DNA of 64,000 bases, from NCBI GenBank assembly GCA_029101345.1, contig JAQXQU010000017.1, positions 18,527-82,526 on the forward strand, given 5' to 3'. Positions 35,846 to 44,664 of the stretch are shown piece by piece (the stretch's first letter is position 1; each line of letters opens with the position of its first letter). Source of the stretch: Erysipelotrichaceae bacterium. GTDB lineage: Bacteria; Bacillota_I; Bacilli_A; Erysipelotrichales; Erysipelotrichaceae. The position numbers and the translations under genes are program-made. The notes beneath the pieces are model-generated. The model saw only the letters and a list, made by a program, of their open reading frames with translations, did not search any database and was not told the origin of the DNA.

Positions 35846-36500
35846 GGACTATTTGAAATTTACTGACTACTTGATTGATCAAGATGATGAATATCTAAAA
35901 GTCAATTCCGACACTGTCATTCTTGGTATGAGCATGGACTCCCTTAAAAACAAGACATTGCTTGATATTGGGACCAATACAGGTGCTTTGTTGCTCTATG
36001 GTCTAAAAAAAGGTGCCAGCAAGCTGATTGGTGTTGATATTCAGGAAGGACCATTGCGGATTGCAAAAGGCAATCTTGAGCGTTATCATGCCAATTTTGA
36101 GCTGATCAGGGATGATATCAAAAATATTGACAATATCAAAGCTGACGCCATTGTCTGCAATCCTCCATATTTTGAAATGAACAATGTGACCCCTGATGAG
36201 AAATTCAAAACCGCTATGTTTGAGGAGTCCTTGAGGCTGGATGATCTTTTCCATAGCTATCGGCGTCTTTTGAAGGATAACGGTGAAATATATATGATCT
36301 ATCCTGCTGATCGTTATCATGAACTATATTACATGTGCTTGAAATACAAGTTAAAAATCATGAAAATGCGTTTTGTCCATGACACAAACAAGGAATATGC
36401 CTTGCGTGTTGTATTGAAGATGAAGATTGGCAAGATGACAAAAGTACGTATTTATCGGCCAATTATGATTGATAAAGGAGATTTCAAATGGGAAGCATAG
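35838..36500 (+). CDS. TrmN6-like adenine N6-methyltransferase
   Basis: SAM-dependent methyltransferase with motif I DIGTNTGALLLYG and the N6-adenine motif VCNPPYFEM near residue 105, as in TrmN6 (YfiC), which methylates A37 of tRNA1Val. 220 residues from ATG 35838, which has GAGG nine bases upstream and overlaps the kinase gene; an upstream in-frame ATG at 35727 lies deep inside the kinase and is unlikely. The 3' end overlaps the next gene. Confidence 0.87.
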   Translation: MSKDYLKFTDYLIDQDDEYLKVNSDTVILGMSMDSLKNKTLLDIGTNTGALLLYGLKKGASKLIGVDIQEGPLRIAKGNLERYHANFELIRDDIKNIDNIKADAIVCNPPYFEMNNVTPDEKFKTAMFEESLRLDDLFHSYRRLLKDNGEIYMIYPADRYHELYYMCLKYKLKIMKMRFVHDTNKEYALRVVLKMKIGKMTKVRIYRPIMIDKGDFKWEA

Positions 36501-36970
36501 AGGAAAAACTCACATTGTTGGCAAAGATTGCCAAGACTTTCGAAGATAAGGGCATCCACTATGCCATCGGCGCTTCCTGCATGCTATATCTTCGAGGAAT
36601 TGTGGATGATTTCAATGATCTTGATATTATGACAACGGTAAAGGACAGCGAGAAGGCCGCTGCCATTCTCCTGGAGATGGGTGAAGAGATTCGGGTTATA
36701 AGCAATAATGGTTTTGCGTCAAGACATTTCCATCGTTTTGTTGTTGATAATATCAGAGTTGATCTTCTTGGTGATTTCATTATTGTCAACAATGGTGTTC
36801 AATATGATGTTTCATACAAGAAGCTCAGCAGTGAATATGCTACTGTCAAAGGTACAAGGGTCATCATTGATGAACTTCCTGCCTGGGCTATGATCTATGA
36901 TCTCATGGGAAGATACGAGAAGGCCAGAATCATCAGGGAATACCTTGAAAAGAATTTTCAAAAAATGTAA
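36488..36970 (+). CDS. Nucleotidyltransferase-fold protein
   Basis: 160 residues with a minimal nucleotidyltransferase signature: GASCMLYLRG, then a divergent metal motif DFNDLDIMT, and a later acidic strand VDLLGDF. This resembles AbiEii/MNT-like or DUF4269-type proteins, but the substrate is unknown. AAGGAG lies seven bases before the ATG, inside trmN. There is no antitoxin-like partner next to it, so I do not call a toxin-antitoxin pair. It ends the unit that begins with the response regulator. Confidence 0.65.
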   Translation: MGSIEEKLTLLAKIAKTFEDKGIHYAIGASCMLYLRGIVDDFNDLDIMTTVKDSEKAAAILLEMGEEIRVISNNGFASRHFHRFVVDNIRVDLLGDFIIVNNGVQYDVSYKKLSSEYATVKGTRVIIDELPAWAMIYDLMGRYEKARIIREYLEKNFQKM

Positions 36971-36985
36971 AAATGAAAAAGATAG

Positions 36986-37015
36986 TTGACTAGCAACTAT
37001 TGTTGTGTTTATAAT
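36986..37015 (+). promoter_or_regulatory. Promoter of the lysine-riboswitch transcript
   Basis: TTGACT (36986-36991) and TATAAT (37010-37015) are separated by 18 bases. Transcription should start near 37022, just before the riboswitch. Confidence 0.8.
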
Positions 37016-37021
37016 GAAACA

Positions 37022-37240
37022 CGTAAAAATCATGTATAGAGGTTGCGGTGCAAATGAGTACTTTTCGGAGCCGACGGGCAATGAAGAAAAGGAAAGGTAA
37101 TCACCGCCGAACATCTGCTGTTGGTAAGTGGCAGGTGTGGGGTTAATGGAAATACTGTTAACACTCCTTCTTATGAAGAGGCGCTATTACACTTGAGGAT
37201 TGATTATTGATCGCATGTGTATAGCACATGCGATTTTTTA
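37022..37240 (+). promoter_or_regulatory. Lysine riboswitch (L box) with terminator
   Basis: The conserved core elements of the lysine aptamer occur in order: AGAGGTTGCGGTGCAAA, then GAGTA, GGAGCCGACGGG, GAAAGG, and ATCACCGCCGAA, followed by the CTGTTGGTAAGTGGCAGG arm. The expression platform is a ten-pair hairpin (ATCGCATGTG/CACATGCGAT, 37210-37234) with a T run. In this class lysine binding favours termination. The downstream genes encode an amino-acid ABC importer, so the switch marks lysine as its likely substrate. Confidence 0.92.
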
Positions 37241-37263
37241 CTGATAGAAAGAGGATTATGGAA

Positions 37264-38079
37264 ATGAGAAGAATTGTTGCTTGCCTACTTGTTCTGCTAT
37301 TGCTGGTAGGATGCGGATCTAACACAACTGAACAAAAAGATGAATCAAATGTATTGCGTGTTGGCATGGAGTGCGACTATGCACCATTCAATTGGTCAAC
37401 AGTAGAAGCTGGTGAATTCAGCCAGCCTTTGAATGAAGTTGACTACTGTGATGGCTATGATGTTGTCATGGCTACAAGAATTGCTGATGAATTAGGCATG
37501 GAAGTCCAGATTGTCAAGTTAGAATGGGATGCACTGATTCCTGCCCTTACCAATGGAGAAATTGATCTGATTATTGCCGGCATGACTGATACCCCATTAA
37601 GAAGAGAATCGGGCGTTGCTTTTACAACTCCATACTATGAATCACAGATGACAGTCATTGTCAAAGCCGATAGTGATCTAGTAAACATCACTGATATTCA
37701 GGAACTATCCGGACGCATTGTTGAAGGTCAGCTGGGTACAACTTATGATGAAGTCATTGACCAGATCAATGGTGTCATTCATGCTGATGCAAAAGAAGCT
37801 TATCCAGCTATGATTCCGGATTTGCAATACGGCATTGTTGATGCCATTACTGCCGAGCTTCCTGTTGCCATAGGCATCTGTTCGGCAAATCCTGATTTGG
37901 CTTATGTAACATTTGCTGAAGGAAAGGGCTTCGTGGTTGATACATCTGTATCAATTGGTGTTGATGCGCGTAATGAAGAACTTCTGAACAAGGTTCAAGG
38001 TGTTCTGGATGGCATCTCTGAAGACGAAAGACTTCAAATCATGTTAGCAGCTACTGACCGTCAGCCAGCTAACGACTAA
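37264..38079 (+). CDS. Amino-acid ABC transporter substrate-binding lipoprotein, probably for lysine
   Basis: Extracytoplasmic solute-binding protein of family 3 (HisJ/GlnH type). A signal peptide and lipobox LLLVGC give a lipid-anchored Cys near residue 17. The mature part has LRVGMECDYAPFNW, the GYDVVMATRIADELG pattern and two alpha/beta lobes. I chose ATG 37264, nine bases behind GAGG; 37258 is a close alternative. It stands directly behind a lysine riboswitch and in front of permease and ATPase genes, so lysine is the likely ligand. Confidence 0.92.
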   Translation: MRRIVACLLVLLLLVGCGSNTTEQKDESNVLRVGMECDYAPFNWSTVEAGEFSQPLNEVDYCDGYDVVMATRIADELGMEVQIVKLEWDALIPALTNGEIDLIIAGMTDTPLRRESGVAFTTPYYESQMTVIVKADSDLVNITDIQELSGRIVEGQLGTTYDEVIDQINGVIHADAKEAYPAMIPDLQYGIVDAITAELPVAIGICSANPDLAYVTFAEGKGFVVDTSVSIGVDARNEELLNKVQGVLDGISEDERLQIMLAATDRQPAND

Positions 38080-38099
38080 TCGCATTATAATAATTCAGA

Positions 38100-38131
38100 T
38101 GAGCTCTACTTTGCTGTAGAGCTCACTTTTA
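38100..38131 (+). terminator. Intra-operon hairpin between binding protein and permease genes
   Basis: A ten-pair perfect stem (TGAGCTCTAC/GTAGAGCTCA) with a six-base loop, followed by CTTTT. It is a partial terminator or a 3'-end stabiliser, which would give more binding protein than membrane components. Confidence 0.65.
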
Positions 38132-38144
38132 CAGGAGGATTAAC

Positions 38145-38921
38145 ATGTCGCTGATAAAATGCTGGGAAATATTCATTAAGTTCCTGCCTAGCTTTCTGTT
38201 AGGTGTCAGGACAACATTGCTGGTGGCTTTGATTGGCACAATCTGCGGGTTGCTTTTAGGCTTGCTGGTTGGTGGACTGAAGGCAATGAAAACTGATGTC
38301 AATGCACCATTTGCAGTCAAGCTGATCAAGAAGGCCTATGATCTGCTAGCAACTGTCTATATTGAGGTCTTTCGCGGTACACCTATGATGGTTCAGGCTG
38401 TCTTTATCTACTATCTTGTCTATTCCAATATCTTCAAATGGGACAAGCTGGTAGCTGCCTTGTTCATTCTTTCCATCAATACCGGTGCCTATATGTCTGA
38501 AATCATCCGTGGTGGCATCCAGTCGGTTGACAAGGGGCAGACGGAAGCTGCTAGGGCGTTGGGTTTGAGCAATTGGCAAACCATGATGAATGTCATTCTG
38601 CCTCAGGCTATCAAGAACTGCTTCCCGGCAATTGGCAACGAATTTGTCGTCAATATCAAGGATTCTTCAGTCTTGATGATCATTTCCATCACTGAGCTGA
38701 TGTTCCAATCCAAATCGGTGGCAGGTACTACTTACCGCTTTACCGAAACCTATTTTGTAACGGCCTGCATCTATCTGTTCATGACTACTATTACTTCAAT
38801 TATTCTTCGCATGATCGAGAAGAAGATGAACAATGCCAATATATCCATTCCTCAATCCCAGACTGTTCCGGCAGTTATGAATCTCTCTACGCAAAAGGAG
38901 GTTGAACATGTCGCTGATTAG
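38145..38921 (+). CDS. Amino-acid ABC transporter permease
   Basis: 258 residues, HisM/GlnP family, with about five membrane helices. The N-terminal [17 protein letters not shown] and [14 protein letters not shown] are characteristic. The ATPase-contacting EAA loop is [15 protein letters not shown] near residue 135. AGGAGG precedes the ATG. A single permease gene suggests a homodimeric pore. Lysine import is inferred from the upstream riboswitch. Confidence 0.93.
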   Translation: MSLIKCWEIFIKFLPSFLLGVRTTLLVALIGTICGLLLGLLVGGLKAMKTDVNAPFAVKLIKKAYDLLATVYIEVFRGTPMMVQAVFIYYLVYSNIFKWDKLVAALFILSINTGAYMSEIIRGGIQSVDKGQTEAARALGLSNWQTMMNVILPQAIKNCFPAIGNEFVVNIKDSSVLMIISITELMFQSKSVAGTTYRFTETYFVTACIYLFMTTITSIILRMIEKKMNNANISIPQSQTVPAVMNLSTQKEVEHVAD

Positions 38922-39642
38922 CATTAGAAATGTTTCCAAATCTTTTGACAAGCTTGAAGTGCTCAAGGGCATCTCCTTTGATGTTGAAGAAGGAGAGGTT
39001 GTCTGCCTGATTGGACCTTCTGGTTCTGGCAAATCAACACTGTTACGGTGCATTAATATGCTGGAAACCATCGATGATGGTGAGATTGAAGTTATGGGCG
39101 AAAATATCCATCATCTTAGGGATATCAATCATTATCGGCAAAGAGTTGGCATGGTCTTCCAGCAATTCAACCTCTTCAATAATATGAACACCCTTGACAA
39201 CTGCATGCTTGCCCAGCTCAAGGTTCTCAAGAGAAACAAGGAAGAAGCTAAGCGAATTGCCATTGAGAATCTCAACAAGGTCGGATTGGGTGATTTCATC
39301 TATGCCTTGCCTTCAACTTTATCGGGTGGCCAGAAGCAGCGTGTCGCCATCGCCAGAGCACTTTGCATGGATCCCGAGATTCTGCTGTTTGATGAACCGA
39401 CCAGTGCTTTAGATCCGGAAATGGTTGGCGAAGTATTGAATGTTATGAAACAATTGGCCAAGGCAGGACTTACAATGATGGTAGTTACTCATGAAATGGG
39501 CTTTGCCAAAGATGTTGCCAGCAAGGTTGTCTTTATGGATGATGGGGTAGTTTGTGAAGAAGGAACACCTGAAGAGATCTTCAATCATCCAAAAAGCGAT
39601 AGAACAAAGACCTTCCTCTCAAGAGTCATCAATAGGAACTAG
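38908..39642 (+). CDS. Amino-acid ABC transporter ATP-binding protein
   Basis: ATPase of the polar amino-acid importer (GlnQ/HisP family), about 244 residues. Walker A is GPSGSGKST near 35, the Q-loop is VFQQFNLF, the signature LSGGQKQR, Walker [14 protein letters not shown], and the H-loop VTHEM. ATG 38908 is used, with AAGGAGG six bases upstream; it overlaps the permease gene by 14 bases. It completes the lysine-riboswitch operon. Confidence 0.95.
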   Translation: MSLISIRNVSKSFDKLEVLKGISFDVEEGEVVCLIGPSGSGKSTLLRCINMLETIDDGEIEVMGENIHHLRDINHYRQRVGMVFQQFNLFNNMNTLDNCMLAQLKVLKRNKEEAKRIAIENLNKVGLGDFIYALPSTLSGGQKQRVAIARALCMDPEILLFDEPTSALDPEMVGEVLNVMKQLAKAGLTMMVVTHEMGFAKDVASKVVFMDDGVVCEEGTPEEIFNHPKSDRTKTFLSRVINRN

Positions 39643-39664
39643 ACCATCACTGATGGTCTTTTTC
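39641..39664 (+). terminator. Terminator of the amino-acid ABC operon
   Basis: AGACCATC and GATGGTCT form an eight-pair stem with a three-base loop, followed by a T run; the stem starts at the ATPase stop codon. Confidence 0.9.
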
Positions 39665-39714
39665 ATGCTGGGATGATGGTAAATAAAAATGTCTTAATCA
39701 ATGATAAAATAGCG

Positions 39715-39743
39715 TTGAAATGACAATCGCCCTATGATAATAT
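39715..39743 (+). promoter_or_regulatory. Promoter of the rplU operon
   Basis: TTGAAA (39715-39720) and TAATAT (39738-39743), 17 bases apart, place the start near 39750 in front of the L21 leader. Confidence 0.55.
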
Positions 39744-39749
39744 ATTTGT

Positions 39750-39845
39750 GTTGTAGTCCCTTCTTTGGGATTTCAACCGCACAGAAAAGGCTTAAAGCAT
39801 TGCTGCCTTAATGGCGAGTCTATTTATTTTAAGAAGGAGGTGCAA
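39750..39845 (+). promoter_or_regulatory. Ribosomal protein L21 leader
   Basis: The region contains the conserved L21-leader core: TTGTAGTCCC, then CCGCACAGAAAAGGC, AAAGCATTGCTGCC and TTAATGGCGAGTCT, just before the rplU ribosome site. In Bacillota this RNA is thought to mediate autogenous control of the rplU-rpmA operon. Confidence 0.85.
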
Positions 39846-39847
39846 TC

Positions 39848-40156
39848 ATGTACGCTATTATCGAAACTGGCGGTAAGCAGTTAAAAGTTGAAGAAGGTCA
39901 GGAAATCTTCGTTGAAAAGCTTGATGTAAATGAAGGCGAAACTTACACTTTTGACAAAGTAGTTGCAGTTGAAAATGGTGGACTGACATTAGGTACTCCT
40001 TACGTTGAGGGAGCAAAGGTTACTTGTAAAGTAGTCAAGCACGGCAAGGACAAGAAGATTATCATCTTCAAGTACAAGGCTAAGAAAGGCTCAACTAGAC
40101 GTAAGCAGGGTCATCGTCAGCCATATACTAAGCTGACTGTTGAAAAGATCGCTTAA
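39848..40156 (+). CDS. rplU: 50S ribosomal protein L21
   Basis: 102-residue rRNA-binding ribosomal protein. The N-terminus [17 protein letters not shown] and the C-terminal basic [18 protein letters not shown] are diagnostic. AAGGAGG lies eight bases before the ATG. The stop overlaps the start of prp (TAATG). First gene of the rplU-prp-rpmA unit behind the L21 leader. Confidence 0.98.
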   Translation: MYAIIETGGKQLKVEEGQEIFVEKLDVNEGETYTFDKVVAVENGGLTLGTPYVEGAKVTCKVVKHGKDKKIIIFKYKAKKGSTRRKQGHRQPYTKLTVEKIA

Positions 40157-40470
40157 TGATTAAAGCTTTCTACGGACTTGAGGGTAACAGATACCAATAT
40201 CTAAGCGTCAAAGGACATGCTGATTATCAGCAACATGGCCGGGACTTGGTATGTGCCTCAGTCAGTTCAATCATGTTCGGTTTCATGAATGCAATTGATG
40301 AAACCGGTGAAGATGTTGAAATCAGTGATTTGGGTAACCAGATCATCATATCTTCAAGAAGTGAGAGTGAAGTAATTCAGAATTACTTCAGTCTTGTAAT
40401 CACTCAGCTGAAGACAATTGAATCGTCCTTTGGCGAGTATCTTAAAGTAGAAAGGAAGAACAACATATGA
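40156..40470 (+). CDS. prp: Ribosomal-processing cysteine protease Prp
   Basis: 104-residue cysteine protease of the YsxB/Prp family, which removes the N-terminal extension of ribosomal protein L27. The catalytic His is in VKGHADYQ and the Cys in DLVCASVSS. It lies between rplU and rpmA and overlaps both. The L27 encoded next to it indeed carries the extension that Prp cleaves. Confidence 0.94.
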   Translation: MIKAFYGLEGNRYQYLSVKGHADYQQHGRDLVCASVSSIMFGFMNAIDETGEDVEISDLGNQIIISSRSESEVIQNYFSLVITQLKTIESSFGEYLKVERKNNI

Positions 40471-40751
40471 AATATGTATTAGATATTCAGTACTTCGCTT
40501 CTAAGAAGGGTGTTAGTTCGACTAAGAACGGTCGTGATTCTCATTCAAAGCGCTTAGGTGCAAAGTTGGCTGATGGTCAGTTCGCAACTGCTGGATCTAT
40601 CATTTACCGTCAGAGAGGAACAAAGATTCATCCTGGCACAAATGTTGGTAAGGGTGGAGATGATACTTTGTTCTGTCTTGTTGATGGTGTTGTCAAATAT
40701 GAACATCTAGGCAAGGATCGCAAGAAAGTATCTGTATATCCTGTAGCTTAA
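40467..40751 (+). CDS. rpmA: 50S ribosomal protein L27 (with cleavable N-terminal extension)
   Basis: 94 residues. The mature L27 begins at [15 protein letters not shown], and the preceding [10 protein letters not shown] is an extension of the type that Prp removes between Phe and Ala. The conserved core [10 protein letters not shown] and [13 protein letters not shown] is complete. It is coupled to prp by a four-base overlap. Uncleaved L27 would obstruct the peptidyl-transferase centre. Confidence 0.97.
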   Translation: MKYVLDIQYFASKKGVSSTKNGRDSHSKRLGAKLADGQFATAGSIIYRQRGTKIHPGTNVGKGGDDTLFCLVDGVVKYEHLGKDRKKVSVYPVA

Positions 40752-40756
40752 TGAGC

Positions 40757-40785
40757 ACAAAAGCCCTTATTATGGGGCTTTTTCT
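40757..40785 (+). terminator. Terminator after rpmA
   Basis: AAAAGCCC and GGGCTTTT form the stem, with a T run in the descending arm. It lies between rpmA and obgE and may allow read-through, as no clear promoter follows. Confidence 0.75.
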
Positions 40786-40803
40786 TTTGAAAAGAGGTGC
40801 AAG

Positions 40804-42096
40804 ATGCAATTTATAGATAAAGTCAAAGTCAAATTGAAAGCCGGTAATGGCGGCAATGGCATTGTTGCTTGGCGTCGGCAAAAATATGTTCCATTAGGGG
40901 GACCTGATGGTGGTGATGGCGGCAAGGGTGGTTCTATCATTTTTGTGGCTGATTCCAATAAGACAACTCTGCTTGATTTGCGTTATACCAAGCTGATCAG
41001 AGCCGAAGATGGTGAGAATGGCAAGAACAACAAGATGTATGGACAATCAAGGGATGATGTCTATGTCAAGGTTCCAGTTGGTACTATCATCAAGGATGCC
41101 AAAACAGCCGATGTTTTAGCTGATTTGAATGAAAACGGTGCAGAAGCCACTATATGCAAGGGCGGCAAGGGCGGCAAGGGCAATCGTCATTTTGCCTCTG
41201 CTCGCAATTCTGCGCCTGAATATGCTAAATTGGGCGAAGCTGGTGAGGAAAAAGAGGTCATTGTCGAACTAAAGCTTTTGGCTGATGTTGGTTTGGTTGG
41301 CTTTCCATCTGTTGGCAAATCAACTCTCTTATCGGTTGTTTCCAATGCTCGGCCCGAGATTGCTGATTACCCATTTACAACCCTGACCCCCCAGCTAGGT
41401 ATGGTTAAAGTTGCTGATTCATCATTTGTCATGGCGGATTTGCCAGGGCTGATTGAAGGAGCTAGCGAAGGCAAGGGATTAGGCCATGAGTTTTTGAAAC
41501 ATATTGAAAGATGCCGTCTGATTCTTCATGTATTGGATATGGGAAGCAGTGAAGGCCGTGATCCGCTTTCAGATTATGAAATAATCAACAATGAACTGAA
41601 ATCATATCCCGGCAATCTTGACAAACGTCCTCAGATTGTTGTTGCAAACAAGATGGATCTTGAAGGTGCTAGTGATAATCTTGAACGTTTCAAAAAGAAG
41701 TATTCAGATGTTGAAATCTTTGAAACCACAACCATTATCAATGAAGGATTGACCCCAGTTCTTTATCGCGTCAAGGAGCTTCTGAATGAACTTCCATATT
41801 TCCCTCTCTATGATACGGAAAAGGCGCGCGAGAAGGTTATCTATACTTATGAAAAGCCTGTTGAATTCACTGTTTATAATGAAGGCAACGGCATATTCCG
41901 AGTTGAAGGTGAAAGGATAGATCGGCTTTTTGCCCAGACTGATTTCAATAATGAAGATGCTGTTCTGCGTTTTGGACGCATGCTTTCAAAGATGAAAGTC
42001 GATGAAGCATTAAGGGAAAAGGGCTGCAAGAATGGCGATCATGTCTATATCAAGGATTATGGCTTTGATTTCATGGATGATGAAGATGAGTTCTAG
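40804..42096 (+). CDS. obgE: GTPase Obg
   Basis: 430-residue ribosome-associated GTPase involved in 50S maturation and stress responses. The Gly-rich Obg fold occupies about 1-158 (GNGGNGIVAWRRQKYVP, GGKGGKGN), the G domain follows with GFPSVGKSTL and DLPGLIEGA, then NKMD, and a C-terminal OCT domain with an acidic tail (DDEDEF). GAGGTG precedes the ATG. Position behind rpmA is typical. Confidence 0.97.
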   Translation: MQFIDKVKVKLKAGNGGNGIVAWRRQKYVPLGGPDGGDGGKGGSIIFVADSNKTTLLDLRYTKLIRAEDGENGKNNKMYGQSRDDVYVKVPVGTIIKDAKTADVLADLNENGAEATICKGGKGGKGNRHFASARNSAPEYAKLGEAGEEKEVIVELKLLADVGLVGFPSVGKSTLLSVVSNARPEIADYPFTTLTPQLGMVKVADSSFVMADLPGLIEGASEGKGLGHEFLKHIERCRLILHVLDMGSSEGRDPLSDYEIINNELKSYPGNLDKRPQIVVANKMDLEGASDNLERFKKKYSDVEIFETTTIINEGLTPVLYRVKELLNELPYFPLYDTEKAREKVIYTYEKPVEFTVYNEGNGIFRVEGERIDRLFAQTDFNNEDAVLRFGRMLSKMKVDEALREKGCKNGDHVYIKDYGFDFMDDEDEF

Positions 42097-42144
42097 GACT
42101 CATCTTTTTAATAAGTACCAGACATTTCATAGTATAATTGTCTT

Positions 42145-42699
42145 ATGATTGGATTTTTAAGAGGAACAGTTCATGCCTTTGGCAGTGATTATTTATTGCT
42201 GGATGTCAATAATGTCGGTTATCGTATCAATTACTATCATCCAGATACTTTAGCCAAGGGCAAGGAAGTCACCATTTATACCTATCAGAATGTCCGTGAG
42301 GATGAAATCAGCCTCTTTGGCTTTGTTTCGCTTGAAGAATATGATCTTTTTGTCAAACTCATTTCGGTCAAGGGCCTTGGTCCAAAGACAGCATCCAATA
42401 TTTTGGCTGTCGCCAGTGTTGATAGCATTATTGAAGCAATCGAAAATGGCGATGTCAGCTTTATGAACAGAATGCCTGGTGTTGGCAAGAAGACAGCTTC
42501 CCAGATTATTCTCGATCTGAAAGGAAAACTGGTGGAAACAGGCAATAAGGTAGTAGATGAAAGTCTGAGTGAAGTCTCTGAAGCTCTAAAGGCTCTTGGT
42601 TATCGTAATAGTGAAATCAGTGCTGTCTTGAAGAAACTTGACAAGGATGGAAGTGTCAACGATAAGATCAGGAAGGCTCTGAGCTTGCTGGCAAAGTGA
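42145..42699 (+). CDS. ruvA: Holliday junction branch migration protein RuvA
   Basis: 184 residues. The OB-fold N-terminus starts MIGFLRGTV, the two helix-hairpin-helix motifs are [14 protein letters not shown] and [14 protein letters not shown], and the C-terminal domain III ([12 protein letters not shown]) contacts RuvB. The start follows TATAAT (42133-42138) by six bases without a Shine-Dalgarno. ruvB follows after seven bases. Confidence 0.97.
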   Translation: MIGFLRGTVHAFGSDYLLLDVNNVGYRINYYHPDTLAKGKEVTIYTYQNVREDEISLFGFVSLEEYDLFVKLISVKGLGPKTASNILAVASVDSIIEAIENGDVSFMNRMPGVGKKTASQIILDLKGKLVETGNKVVDESLSEVSEALKALGYRNSEISAVLKKLDKDGSVNDKIRKALSLLAK

Positions 42700-42706
42700 G
42701 GTAGCA

Positions 42707-43711
42707 ATGAAGGAAGACAAAATTTTATCAGCAATAAAACTGGATGATGAAGAGGAACTGAGCCTAAGACCCCAGTATTTAAGGGAATATATTGGTCAAA
42801 AGGATCTGAAGGAAAATCTTAGCATATTCATCGAAGCGGCTAAGCAAAGGGATGAATCATTGGATCATGTTCTGCTCTATGGTCCTCCTGGCTTGGGAAA
42901 AACAACACTAGCCTATATTCTGGCTAATGAAATGGGTTCAAAAGTCAAGGTTACCAGTGGTCCAAGCATTGAAAGAAGTGGTGATTTAGCTGCTATTCTA
43001 TCAACTCTTGAAGCGGGTGACATCCTCTTTATTGATGAAATCCACCGTTTGCCAAAAGCCATTGAAGAAGTGCTTTATCCGGCAATGGAAGACTTCTGCC
43101 TTGATATTGTCATTGGCAAGGAGGAAGGAGCCAGATCCATCCGTTTGGATCTGCCACCATTTACACTTGTTGGTGCTACAACCAGAGCAGGTTCCATCTC
43201 CTCACCATTAAGAGATCGTTTTGGCATAGTTTTCAAGCTTGAATATTATTCGGAAGAGGAATTGTCACAGATTGTGGCCAGAACATCAAAAGTCTATGGA
43301 GCAACAATTGATGATGAAGCAGTTGTGGAAATTGCCAGAAGATCAAGAGGAACACCGCGTATTGCCAATCGGCTCTTCAAAAGAGTCAGGGATTTTGCTC
43401 AGGTTAGAAACAATGGGGAAGTATCATTATCTATTGCCAAGCAGTCATTATCAAGGCTTAAGGTTGATGACAAGGGCTTGGATAGCACTGACCTCAACTA
43501 TCTCAATGGTCTTATCAGAAGATTCAAGGGTGGGCCAGTAGGCATTGAGACATTAGCTAGTGCAATTGGAGAGGAAACCGTTACCCTAGAGGATGTCATT
43601 GAACCATATCTTATGCAGATCGGCTTTATCAATCGGACAGCTAGGGGCAGGATGGCAACAGCCAAGGCATATGAACATTTGAAAATCAGCACAGAAACAT
43701 CATTGTTTTAG
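42707..43711 (+). CDS. ruvB: Holliday junction DNA helicase RuvB
   Basis: 334-residue AAA+ motor of branch migration. Walker A is [10 protein letters not shown] near residue 62, Walker [11 protein letters not shown], sensor 1 VGATTRAG, and the arginine finger segment SPLRDRFG. The C-terminal winged helix ends with [17 protein letters not shown] precedes the ATG. Cotranscribed with ruvA. Confidence 0.97.
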   Translation: MKEDKILSAIKLDDEEELSLRPQYLREYIGQKDLKENLSIFIEAAKQRDESLDHVLLYGPPGLGKTTLAYILANEMGSKVKVTSGPSIERSGDLAAILSTLEAGDILFIDEIHRLPKAIEEVLYPAMEDFCLDIVIGKEEGARSIRLDLPPFTLVGATTRAGSISSPLRDRFGIVFKLEYYSEEELSQIVARTSKVYGATIDDEAVVEIARRSRGTPRIANRLFKRVRDFAQVRNNGEVSLSIAKQSLSRLKVDDKGLDSTDLNYLNGLIRRFKGGPVGIETLASAIGEETVTLEDVIEPYLMQIGFINRTARGRMATAKAYEHLKISTETSLF

Positions 43712-43751
43712 CAAATAGGCCTGTAATAATTCACTATTTGCCAATTGTGTT

Positions 43752-43784
43752 GATTATTATTTGCTTTTTATGATAAACTAAATA
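43752..43784 (+). promoter_or_regulatory. Promoter of rpmG
   Basis: A TTGATT element near 43752 is followed by an extended -10, TGA-TAAACT (about 43771-43779). The transcript leader then contains the CGGAGGAAG ribosome site. Confidence 0.5.
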
Positions 43785-43808
43785 AGCAATTAATCGGAGG
43801 AAGTAGAA

Positions 43809-43958
43809 ATGAGAGATGATATCATTTTCAAGTGCACTGAATGTGGCGAAGAAAACTACATCGGTACAAGAAATAAGAAAAAGCATCCTGAAAAGATGGA
43901 AATCAAGAAGTATTGCCCTAGATGCAATAAGAAGACTGCTCATAAGGAGAAAAAATAA
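43809..43958 (+). CDS. rpmG: 50S ribosomal protein L33
   Basis: A 49-residue protein starting MRDDIIFKCTECGEENY. It contains both zinc-binding CxxC pairs (CTEC and CPRC), so this is the zinc-containing C+ form of L33. The basic tail KKTAHKEKK is typical. CGGAGG lies nine bases before the ATG. It is monocistronic, with its own promoter and a terminator at the stop codon. Zinc-containing paralogues are replaced by zinc-free forms under zinc limitation in some Bacillota. Confidence 0.95.
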   Translation: MRDDIIFKCTECGEENYIGTRNKKKHPEKMEIKKYCPRCNKKTAHKEKK

Positions 43959-43977
43959 GCGTATTACGCTTATTTTC
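43955..43977 (+). terminator. Terminator of rpmG
   Basis: ATAAGCGT and ACGCTTAT form an eight-pair stem with a three-base loop, followed by TTTT. Confidence 0.88.
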
Positions 43978-43982
43978 TTTAT

Positions 43983-44576
43983 ATGGAAATCAGAAGATAT
44001 GTTATGGGTGAGGTGATGACCAACACCTATTTCCTAATAGAGGGAAAGGAAGCCATCATCATCGATCCTGCCTGCAAAGCTGAAAAAGCCATTTCCCTTC
44101 TTGAAGGTTATGAACTAAAAGGCATTCTATTGACTCATGGCCATTTCGATCATTTGAAAGCCGTTGATGGCTTATATAGGAAGTATCAAGTTCCTGTTTT
44201 TCTTCACAAGGAAGATGAATTTCTGGCTAGGGATAAATATGCTGGTGCCATCTTTGGCATGAGTGCCTATATCAGTTGCCCTACTATGCCAATTAAGGAA
44301 GGCAAGATGTCTATTGGCAGTTTCGAATTTGAAACCATCTATACACCAGGTCATACTCCTGGCTCTGTTATCTATGTCTTTGAAGATGATATCTTTACTG
44401 GTGATACATTGTTTCATCTTTCGGTTGGAAGAACAGATCTTGTTGGTGGCAACGAGCGCATACTTCGTGACTCCCTTAAAGCCTTCAGGGATTTTAAGAA
44501 AGACTATCGGATTCATCCCGGACATGAAGCAGAAACAACATTGGAGTTTGAACTTCAATACAATCCTTATCTATAA
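43983..44576 (+). CDS. Metallo-beta-lactamase-fold hydrolase (glyoxalase II-like)
   Basis: 197 residues. The dinuclear metal motif THGHFDHLKA near residue 49 is intact, followed by TPGHTPGS and the bridging Asp in FTGDTLF, then HPGHE. The N-terminal GEVMTNTYFL is common in this family. Such enzymes hydrolyse thioesters or related substrates; the substrate here is unknown. The ATG at 43983 comes right after the rpmG terminator; an internal ATG is possible. Confidence 0.88.
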   Translation: MEIRRYVMGEVMTNTYFLIEGKEAIIIDPACKAEKAISLLEGYELKGILLTHGHFDHLKAVDGLYRKYQVPVFLHKEDEFLARDKYAGAIFGMSAYISCPTMPIKEGKMSIGSFEFETIYTPGHTPGSVIYVFEDDIFTGDTLFHLSVGRTDLVGGNERILRDSLKAFRDFKKDYRIHPGHEAETTLEFELQYNPYL

Positions 44577-44582
44577 GCATGC

Positions 44583-44617
44583 AGCTTTTGGCTTTTGGCC
44601 AAAAGCTTTTTTCTTTT
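44583..44617 (+). terminator. Terminator after the MBL hydrolase gene
   Basis: AGCTTTTGGC pairs with GCCAAAAGCT as a ten-base stem, followed by a T run. Confidence 0.9.
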
Positions 44618-44664
44618 AGGAATCACCATGGCTTATGGCAATAAATAGTCATAGGAGGTCGAGA

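Noticed and set aside
36488..36970. Considered a toxin of an AbiE or MNT/HEPN toxin-antitoxin pair
   Set aside because: No antitoxin-size partner is adjacent, and the gene is embedded in the operon of TrmN6 and the two-component system.
43734..43943. Minus-strand frame across the rpmG region
   Set aside because: The plus strand encodes L33 with both CxxC pairs, a ribosome site, promoter and terminator; the minus frame has none of these.
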